A stretch of 40,568 nucleotides of DNA, from IMG/VR virus record IMGVR_UViG_3300042546_000744, positions 1 to 40,568 of that record; one strand, written 5' to 3'. Numbering within the stretch: position 1 is the first letter of the stretch; every line of letters begins with the position of its first letter. Source of the DNA: a virus. The translations under genes and the position numbers were made by a program. Of the stretch, positions 35,872 to 40,568 are shown in pieces. The notes under the pieces are model-generated. The model was not told the DNA's origin. It did not search any database and worked only from the letters and a program-made list of their open reading frames with translations.

Positions 35872-36441
35872 TTAATATATCTTATACATATTTACATCAT
35901 TTTTATCTGTTGGTATTTCTCCGTTTTCTATTCTTTCAAGATATTCAAGAATAGGATAGGTGTTTATACCACTTCTTTGAACCATAATAAAATTAGAAGC
36001 TTTGTAAATATATTTTTCTTCTCTTTGTTCTGAAAAATATAATTCTGTTGCTTTAAATAATTTATCCCACTGTAGTCCTGGATTCTCTAAAAAAAGTTTA
36101 GCAAATTTAGCCTTCACTTCAGCTGGAGTAGATTTTTTTTCTTTTGGAAAATAATCTCTAAATTGTACAATATTTGATAAATAATCAGCACCCATTAATT
36201 TTTCAGTAGCATTTGTTTTTGTTTTTCTAAATACATCAGATAAATTTTCTAATGCTTTTTCTGCTTTTTCTGTTAGTTTATATTGAGCATTTAAAAATCC
36301 AGACTTTTGTAATAATAACACATCAGAACTTGTATTATATAAAAGTCCAATTTTTATACTGTTTTTACAACAAAACAGAATGTAGTGTTGATTTGGTGTT
36401 ATCTGGTTTTTTAGCAGTAGGTTGTAATAATTCAGCTCCAT
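35872..36441 (-). CDS. winged-helix-like hypothetical protein of the replication operon
   Basis: The 189-aa product begins MELNYYNLLLKNQITPNQHY and continues through LQKSGFLN and KLTEKAEKAL. This is the layout of an N-terminal winged-helix domain seen in related phages just after the DnaA-like gene. The second half has a KAKFAKLFLENPGLQWDKLF region and a conserved-looking PILEYLERIENGEIPT end. It may act in origin recognition or helicase loading; that is inference. Its start overlaps the preceding gene by 77 bases, but the start fits the domain well. Confidence 0.6.
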   Translation of the reverse strand: MELNYYNLLLKNQITPNQHYILFCCKNSIKIGLLYNTSSDVLLLQKSGFLNAQYKLTEKAEKALENLSDVFRKTKTNATEKLMGADYLSNIVQFRDYFPKEKKSTPAEVKAKFAKLFLENPGLQWDKLFKATELYFSEQREEKYIYKASNFIMVQRSGINTYPILEYLERIENGEIPTDKNDVNMYKIY

Positions 36442-36868
36442 TTTTATATATTAATTTAATATTTGTATATATTTCTTCATATAAATTTATAAATGAAGAA
36501 TCAGTTTTAATCAAATTTTCAGCTTGATTACAGGCATTAATGACAGTTGTTCTGTCTTGTTTTAAATATTCACCAATTGTTTTATGTTTAAATCCATATT
36601 TTTTATTAGCAATATAACAAAATATAAATCTTAAATCACAAATTTCTCTTTTTCTCAAAACTACTTTAATAGTTGCTATATTTTTTTTAATTAAATTACT
36701 TGGAATATACGTATTTACAATAGATTCTATTTGTCTTAAATTTATTGATGCCATACATGATAACTCGGTAATTTTAACTTCTGGATAAAATCCTGTTAAT
36801 TCTCTATAATCAGATTTAAATTTCATTATTATTTTTTCTTTTTCGTTAATTAAAATATCTTCTTTCAT
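36365..36868 (-). CDS. DnaA C-terminal-domain-like DNA-binding protein
   Basis: The 167-aa product has a central region KREICDLRFIFCYIANKKYG followed by HKTIGEYLKQDRTTVINA. It corresponds to the DnaA domain IV helix-turn-helix; the DRTTVINA stretch parallels DHTTVxHA of cellular DnaA. There is no AAA+ ATPase domain. It would bind specific sites, perhaps at the phage origin, or regulate transcription. It is the first gene of the minus-strand replication block, next to the divergent intergenic region. The start may be ATG at 36868 or the internal ATG at 36826. Confidence 0.72.
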   Translation of the reverse strand: MKEDILINEKEKIIMKFKSDYRELTGFYPEVKITELSCMASINLRQIESIVNTYIPSNLIKKNIATIKVVLRKREICDLRFIFCYIANKKYGFKHKTIGEYLKQDRTTVINACNQAENLIKTDSSFINLYEEIYTNIKLIYKNGAELLQPTAKKPDNTKSTLHSVLL

Positions 36869-36946
36869 ATTGTTTATTTTGTTTATTTTTTTGTATATTA
36901 GTATTAAGATGTTATTTATTTTTTTTAATTTTAAATTTATACAAAT
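36869..36946. promoter_or_regulatory. divergent intergenic region, probable promoters and possible origin
   Basis: This 78-base gap separates the minus-strand replication block from the plus-strand lysis block, so promoters for both directions should lie here. It is almost entirely A and T, with long T runs and repeats of TTTATTTT/TTGTTTATT. I could not fit the Bacteroidota -33/-7 promoter pattern with confidence. Easily melted DNA beside a DnaA-like gene is compatible with an origin, which is an inference only. Confidence 0.45.
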
Positions 36947-37261
36947 ATGTTTGCAATTACTGAAAAAAATGTAATTAACACAGTTAAAAACTGGTTATTT
37001 CCTTCAGTTCTAAGTGTTTTAGCTATTATTCTATATGATGATATTAAAGAAATTAAAACAGATGTTAAAAGATTGTTAGCACAATCGGCTGCTGATCATG
37101 TAGAAATTAATAATTTAAAACAACAAGTTAACTATTTAAATAATAAAGTGTTTGTTAACATACCGTTAAATGATATTCCATCAGTTCCAGATAGTAGTTA
37201 TTCCCGTTTAGTTGCAGCAATTATAAGTAATGATGAAACTAAAAAGAAAAAAAGCATATGA
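36947..37261 (+). CDS. small membrane-anchored protein of the lysis cassette
   Basis: The 104-aa product has one hydrophobic helix (about 15-31, LFPSVLSVLAIILY) followed by a coiled-coil-like region and a Lys-rich tail. Its stop overlaps the holin candidate start by four bases. It is the first gene of the plus-strand lysis unit. It could be a holin partner, antiholin or inner-membrane spanin component; no family is recognised. A single TM at the N-terminus with the rest soluble is consistent with an N-in membrane protein. Confidence 0.6.
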   Translation: MFAITEKNVINTVKNWLFPSVLSVLAIILYDDIKEIKTDVKRLLAQSAADHVEINNLKQQVNYLNNKVFVNIPLNDIPSVPDSSYSRLVAAIISNDETKKKKSI

Positions 37262-37467
37262 AAATAAAAGATAATATTATAAAATCTTGGAAAACAAGTT
37301 TAATAGGATTTATTATACTTGTTTGTGCCATCTTATCTGTATTTTTAGAAGATAGATCTTGGTCAGAAATATATGTTACAATGTCTATTGGTATATCTTT
37401 GTTATTTGCACCAGATACAATTATAAATAAAATTATAAAATTCTTTAAACCAAAATCAGATGAGTGA
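37258..37467 (+). CDS. putative holin
   Basis: The 69-aa product has two hydrophobic segments (about 14-30, SLIGFIILVCAILSVFL; about 38-52, YVTMSIGISLLFAPD), a short loop with charged residues and a basic C-terminus (FFKPKSDE). Size, topology and position just before a lipoprotein-type spanin candidate and an endolysin are those of small phage holins, which permeabilise the inner membrane. Homology is not recognised, so the call is topological and contextual. Confidence 0.62.
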   Translation: MKIKDNIIKSWKTSLIGFIILVCAILSVFLEDRSWSEIYVTMSIGISLLFAPDTIINKIIKFFKPKSDE

Positions 37468-38026
37468 TTCTTTAAAAATCTTTTGCTTCTATTTAATTAT
37501 TTTATTTGTTATAATTATTTCTTCTTCTTGCAATCCTGTAAAGCAAGTGCTAACAAACGAAAAGAAATTCAATATTGTAGCAAAAGAGGTAGTTAAAAGA
37601 GGTTATTGTGTTAATGATACAATTGTTATTGATAGTACAAAAGTGGATACATTTATTCATAATAGTTATGTTTATGATACTCTTGTCCTATCTAATGATA
37701 TTGACACTACATTTCCGTCTGGTGCATCGCTAGTTGTAAAAGAAGGCTATATTAGTTTAAAATGCCCTAAAAAAGAGATTATTAAAACTGTCTATAAGAC
37801 AAATTATATCAGAGATATTAAACTTGAAAATATTCTTAAAGAAGAAAATAAAAATAAATCGGATAGTATTGCTAGTTTGTTTATTGTTATAAAACAAAAA
37901 AATGAAACTATTCAACAACAACAAATAAAAATAATTAAAGAAAAAACTAAATTTATTATTTTTATTTGTGTATTAATACTTTTTAGTATAATTTATTTAT
38001 TTTATAAATTTAAATCTTTTCGATAA
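37460..38026 (+). CDS. putative unimolecular spanin (lipoprotein with C-terminal membrane helix)
   Basis: The 188-aa product starts with a hydrophobic signal (LKIFCFYLIILFVIIISSSC), whose last residue C24 fits a lipobox for signal peptidase II. A periplasmic domain with coiled-coil-like Lys/Glu/Gln repeats follows, and it ends in a transmembrane helix (about 165-182, FIIFICVLILFSIIYLFY) and basic residues. Outer-membrane lipid anchor plus inner-membrane helix in one protein is the architecture of a u-spanin, which fuses the two membranes at lysis. It is encoded between the holin candidate and the endolysin, overlapping the first by eight bases and the second by one. Confidence 0.66.
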   Translation: MSDSLKIFCFYLIILFVIIISSSCNPVKQVLTNEKKFNIVAKEVVKRGYCVNDTIVIDSTKVDTFIHNSYVYDTLVLSNDIDTTFPSGASLVVKEGYISLKCPKKEIIKTVYKTNYIRDIKLENILKEENKNKSDSIASLFIVIKQKNETIQQQQIKIIKEKTKFIIFICVLILFSIIYLFYKFKSFR

Positions 38027-38538
38027 TGGATAAAATTACAATTGAAAGAATTAAAATTCTTCATCCTAATCTTATAAATGAAGCAAATAAAATCTACGAA
38101 GAAATTTCTCAAGCTCTTACAGGAAATGTAATATGTAGATTTAGTCACACTCTTAGAACATTTGATGAGCAAAGTCAATTATATGCTCAAGGTAGAACCA
38201 AACCTGGTAAAATTGTAACTAATGCTAAAGCTGGTCTATCTTTTCACAACTATGGCTTAGCAATAGATATTGTACTTCTTATAGATAAAAATAAAGATGG
38301 TAACTATGAAACAGCTTCTTGGGATAGATTTTTAGATGGTGATAATGACAAAAAAGCTGACTGGCAAGAAATTGTTACAATATTTAAACAATATGGATGG
38401 GAATGGGGAGGTGATTGGAAATTTAAAGACTATCCACATTTTCAAAAAACATTCGGATTTAGCGTTAGAGAATTACTAAATAGATATAATAAAAAAGAGT
38501 TTGTTTCAGGTAGTAAATATGTAAAACTTTCTAAATAA
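38026..38538 (+). CDS. M15-family endolysin (L-alanyl-D-glutamate peptidase type)
   Basis: The 170-aa product has the VanY/CwlK-type peptidase core: FSHTLRTFDEQSQLYAQGR, LSFHNYGLAIDIV (zinc ligands H74 and D81) and DYPHFQ (135-140, zinc ligand H138). These enzymes cut L-Ala-D-Glu or similar peptide links in peptidoglycan. There is no signal peptide, so it depends on a holin. It follows the spanin candidate with one shared base and precedes the next gene by a one-base overlap. Confidence 0.88.
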   Translation: MDKITIERIKILHPNLINEANKIYEEISQALTGNVICRFSHTLRTFDEQSQLYAQGRTKPGKIVTNAKAGLSFHNYGLAIDIVLLIDKNKDGNYETASWDRFLDGDNDKKADWQEIVTIFKQYGWEWGGDWKFKDYPHFQKTFGFSVRELLNRYNKKEFVSGSKYVKLSK

Positions 38539-38810
38539 TGAATCAATCTAAATTATTAACTAGACTTTCTTATTTTGCTACATCTAATAATGTAAATCAA
38601 ATTATTAATATATTAAATCAAATAATTTTTGATTTGGAAGCAGAGTTAAATTCTTTATCTGGTATTTCTTTATATATAGGAAGAGGTGTTAATACATTTC
38701 CTTTTATAAATAATTCTGTTGGTCGGATTGGTATAGATGTTTCAACTTCAAAAATTTATAGTTTTAATGGCGAAATTTGGAATCAAATAATAAGAGGAGT
38801 TGCACCTTAA
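38538..38810 (+). CDS. hypothetical 90-aa protein
   Basis: The 90-aa product has a helical first half (NVNQIINILNQIIFDLEAEL), then a beta-type end (GRIGIDVSTSKIYSFNGEIWNQI) that resembles the short head or fibre-associated repeats of phage structural proteins. It shares one base with the endolysin stop. Function unknown; a minor structural or fibre-associated role is possible. Confidence 0.6.
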   Translation: MNQSKLLTRLSYFATSNNVNQIINILNQIIFDLEAELNSLSGISLYIGRGVNTFPFINNSVGRIGIDVSTSKIYSFNGEIWNQIIRGVAP

Positions 38811-38843
38811 CCATCATAAAATTTAAAATAAATAATTAAATTA

Positions 38844-39203
38844 ATGTATTTATCAAATACAAATGAATCCATAGAGTTAGTTTTAAAAGATCCTGTAACA
38901 ACTAATCAAATACAGTGGATGTCTATTTATAATAATGTTACATCAAACAATACCATTATAACTCCATCTTTTACTGATCAAGGTTTGTCAAATAATACAA
39001 CACCTGTAACTATTGTATTTCCACCTACAGGTGTAACTAAAAGAGAAGTAATACATTTATTTATATTTAATAACGACACTGTTGCACAAACAGTAATAAT
39101 TAGAAAAAAAGTAGGAGCTAATACATATATATTGTACAAAAATTCTGTTCCTATTAATACTACATTAGAATGGTCAAAAAACACTGGATGGCAAATTAAT
39201 TAA
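38844..39203 (+). CDS. hypothetical small beta-rich probable structural protein
   Basis: This 119-aa protein is rich in Thr, Asn, Val and Ile with alternating beta pattern; its end, VPINTTLEWSKNTGWQIN, resembles the tail-associated beta-sandwich proteins in which an ExLxWxxxxGWQ-type strand is conserved. No signal peptide. It lies 33 bases after the preceding gene. A structural or decoration role is inferred from composition only. Confidence 0.58.
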   Translation: MYLSNTNESIELVLKDPVTTNQIQWMSIYNNVTSNNTIITPSFTDQGLSNNTTPVTIVFPPTGVTKREVIHLFIFNNDTVAQTVIIRKKVGANTYILYKNSVPINTTLEWSKNTGWQIN

Positions 39204-39214
39204 AACTACACAAT

Positions 39215-39328
39215 ATGAAAAACAACTCAGATAAAATTAATTTTGGAAGACGTAAAAATGGTAAAGCAAGAAAGTCTTCTGGTCCTAAAGATAAAAATAA
39301 GTCTAAAAACAAAGGACAAGGAAAATAA
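39215..39328 (+). CDS. very basic 37-aa protein
   Basis: ATG at 39215, 11 bases after the preceding stop, opens a 37-codon frame containing FGRRKNGKARKSSGPKDKNK and a Lys/Gly/Gln-rich end. The unbroken basic composition and GRRKNGKARK core resemble a small basic protein I associate with Crassvirales genomes. Nucleic-acid binding or virion DNA association is plausible but unproven. It ends at the convergent terminator. Confidence 0.65.
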   Translation: MKNNSDKINFGRRKNGKARKSSGPKDKNKSKNKGQGK

Positions 39329-39356
39329 AAAGGAGGAATTTAATCCTCCTTTTTTT
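39328..39356. terminator. bidirectional terminator between the lysis block and the VWA gene
   Basis: GGAGGA (39332-39337) pairs with TCCTCC (39344-39349) around ATTTAA; flanking A and T bases extend the stem by four pairs. The plus strand ends in a run of at least seven T. On the minus strand the A run gives a U tract after the VWA gene, whose stop lies at 39355-39357. It serves both converging transcripts. Confidence 0.88.
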
Positions 39357-40568
39357 ATTCAATTGCTTCTCCATAACTATTTACATTATAAATTTTTTGA
39401 TTATTAAAAATAATCAATTGTTTATTTTGTAGATATTGTTTAATATTTTTTTCATCCATCCTAAATCTTGTATCACCAATTCCAATAAAATATGCTTTAT
39501 CAGAATAATCATTGATGTAATCATCAGCATCAGTGATTACAATTGCATTTTCATCTTTTTCTATAATATGTTCAACAACAGTGTCAATACTAGTTCCACC
39601 ACTAACAGAAATATAAAGAATATCTTCTAAATCATTTTTTCTCTTTTTGATTTTTGTATTAAAGGTGTATACATCCTTTAATACATCCATTTCTTTTAGT
39701 TTGAGAATCAATGCTTTAGCAAAAGACAATCTGCTTACATTTTTTATTCCAACACTACTAGACATAGATCCAGAAATATCTACATAAACATTAATTTTAC
39801 CAATTTTTCTTACATCTTTAATTTGTACATCTTCAATAAAAATATTTCTAAGTTTTGGATGTAAAAATTCATATTCAAGAATATCACTAGCAATTGGATT
39901 ATTTAAAAATTCATCATAGATGTGTTCTTCTTTTCCATTAAAAAATGAAAAACTTTTATCAAGAATCTTTTTCAAAAATGGTTTAATAACATGCGCATTA
40001 CATTCGATATCTTTTAGTTCATTAATAATACCTTCAATTTTATGTTTGTCAAATTTACCAAGACCATTTATTAATGCATCACTCCATTCTTTTTCCATTT
40101 CATTTTCACTTATCAATTTATCTATCATTTCACATGTTTGCTTAGCATCATCCATGATTTCTTCATATAATGCTGATGAATTTAATTGATCATTAAATAT
40201 ATCTTCTAAACTACTATTATCACCAGCTTCGCTACTAATTGACTGTTGTTCACTGTCATTGTTTTCACCATCATTATTCTGCTGATTGTTTTGCTGATTG
40301 TTCTGTTGTTGACTTTCTTGTTGTTGATTATTATTAAGATTATTCATCATCTTTTCATACTTATCAGTATCTGTCATTTTCAGCAGCGCAAGCATATACA
40401 TGTAATATTCAATTGTATTTCTTGCATACACCATACTTTTTACATGAGATTGCTTTGTAATCACTTTGGATACAGGATCATTAGATTTATCTAAAAATCT
40501 ATACCTGTTTTTATTTAAACCTGTTCGATCTTGATATTTAATCTTTGTTACATCAGTGTAATATTGAT
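39355..40568 (-). CDS. VWA-domain protein with Gln/Asn-rich linker, 5'-truncated by the window edge
   Basis: The frame is open to the edge, so the N-terminus lies outside; a GTG at 40464 is not the true start because coding continues upstream. The C-terminal part has a von Willebrand A fold: NVYVDISGSMSS (MIDAS DxSxS), SGGTSIDT (MIDAS Thr) and IVITDADDYI (MIDAS Asp). An Asn/Gln tract (around 40255-40350) separates it from the N-terminal part. Such phage and bacterial VWA proteins (CobT or MoxR-associated) usually pair with an AAA+ MoxR-type ATPase, possibly encoded upstream beyond the window. Remodelling of a phage or host complex is the inferred role. Confidence 0.82.
   Translation of the reverse strand, partial: QYYTDVTKIKYQDRTGLNKNRYRFLDKSNDPVSKVITKQSHVKSMVYARNTIEYYMYMLALLKMTDTDKYEKMMNNLNNNQQQESQQQNNQQNNQQNNDGENNDSEQQSISSEAGDNSSLEDIFNDQLNSSALYEEIMDDAKQTCEMIDKLISENEMEKEWSDALINGLGKFDKHKIEGIINELKDIECNAHVIKPFLKKILDKSFSFFNGKEEHIYDEFLNNPIASDILEYEFLHPKLRNIFIEDVQIKDVRKIGKINVYVDISGSMSSSVGIKNVSRLSFAKALILKLKEMDVLKDVYTFNTKIKKRKNDLEDILYISVSGGTSIDTVVEHIIEKDENAIVITDADDYINDYSDKAYFIGIGDTRFRMDEKNIKQYLQNKQLIIFNNQKIYNVNSYGEAIE

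Noticed and set aside
1-40568. Alternative genetic code (TAG or TGA reassigned), known in some crAss-like phages
   Set aside because: Genes here end at TAA, TAG or TGA with normal overlaps, and conserved domains contain no in-frame TAG or TGA apart from the intron-related stop.

Overview
The window is a segment of a strongly AT-rich dsDNA phage genome. It looks like a crAss-like phage (order Crassvirales) infecting a member of the Bacteroidota. The assignment rests on gene content and order: three consecutive giant virion/cargo genes, one carrying the DFDID signature of the crAss-like virion RNA polymerase (phi14:2 gp66 family); a compact opposing-strand replication and nucleotide block (DnaA-like domain protein, DnaB-type helicase, Sak4-like ATPase, SSB-like protein, Toprim primase, family B DNA polymerase, dCTP deaminase/dUTPase, dNMP kinase); and a lysis cassette. 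Stop codons appear standard. I saw no tRNA gene, CRISPR array or insertion sequence.

Layout. (1) 2-20601, plus strand: a 5'-truncated coiled-coil protein (at least 1394 aa), the 3206-aa RNA polymerase, and a 2250-aa multidomain protein. The last two are one base apart. The third protein appears to string together GNAT-like, ADP-ribosyltransferase-like, EExxH, nucleotidyltransferase-like, a second EExxH and PD-(D/E)XK nuclease modules, then a C-terminal hydrophobic segment. (2) 20601-20631: a bidirectional terminator at a convergent junction. (3) 20615-36868, minus strand: small and decayed genes at the distal end, then nucleotide metabolism, an intron-split DNA polymerase B gene, unknown genes, a PD-(D/E)XK exonuclease, thioredoxin, HNH endonuclease, primase, SSB-like protein, Sak4-like ATPase, helicase and a DnaA-like domain protein nearest the promoter side. 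(4) 36869-36946: a 78-base divergent intergenic region. (5) 36947-39328, plus strand: a membrane protein, holin candidate, unimolecular-spanin candidate, M15 endolysin, two small probable structural proteins and a very basic 37-aa protein. (6) 39328-39356: a second bidirectional terminator. (7) 39355-40568, minus strand: a VWA-domain protein running off the window.

How the parts fit. By analogy with characterised crAss-like phages, the giant proteins would travel in the particle, enter the host with the DNA and start early transcription. The extra enzymatic domains on the third protein suggest counter-defence or host takeover (inference). The minus block replicates DNA and adjusts the nucleotide pool; the short plus block lyses the cell.

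The best-supported unusual feature is a group I intron of about 956 nt with a GIY-YIG endonuclease gene. It splits the DNA polymerase exactly in catalytic motif A. I could place both splice sites from the P1 and P10 pairings, and the spliced frame restores the DxxSxYP motif. Other points of interest are the polyvalent third cargo protein, a degenerate HEAFE metallopeptidase motif inside the RNA polymerase protein, a truncated cyclic-phosphate receiver-like gene, and a 22-codon ORF that repeats the C-terminal peptide of the neighbouring radical-SAM protein.
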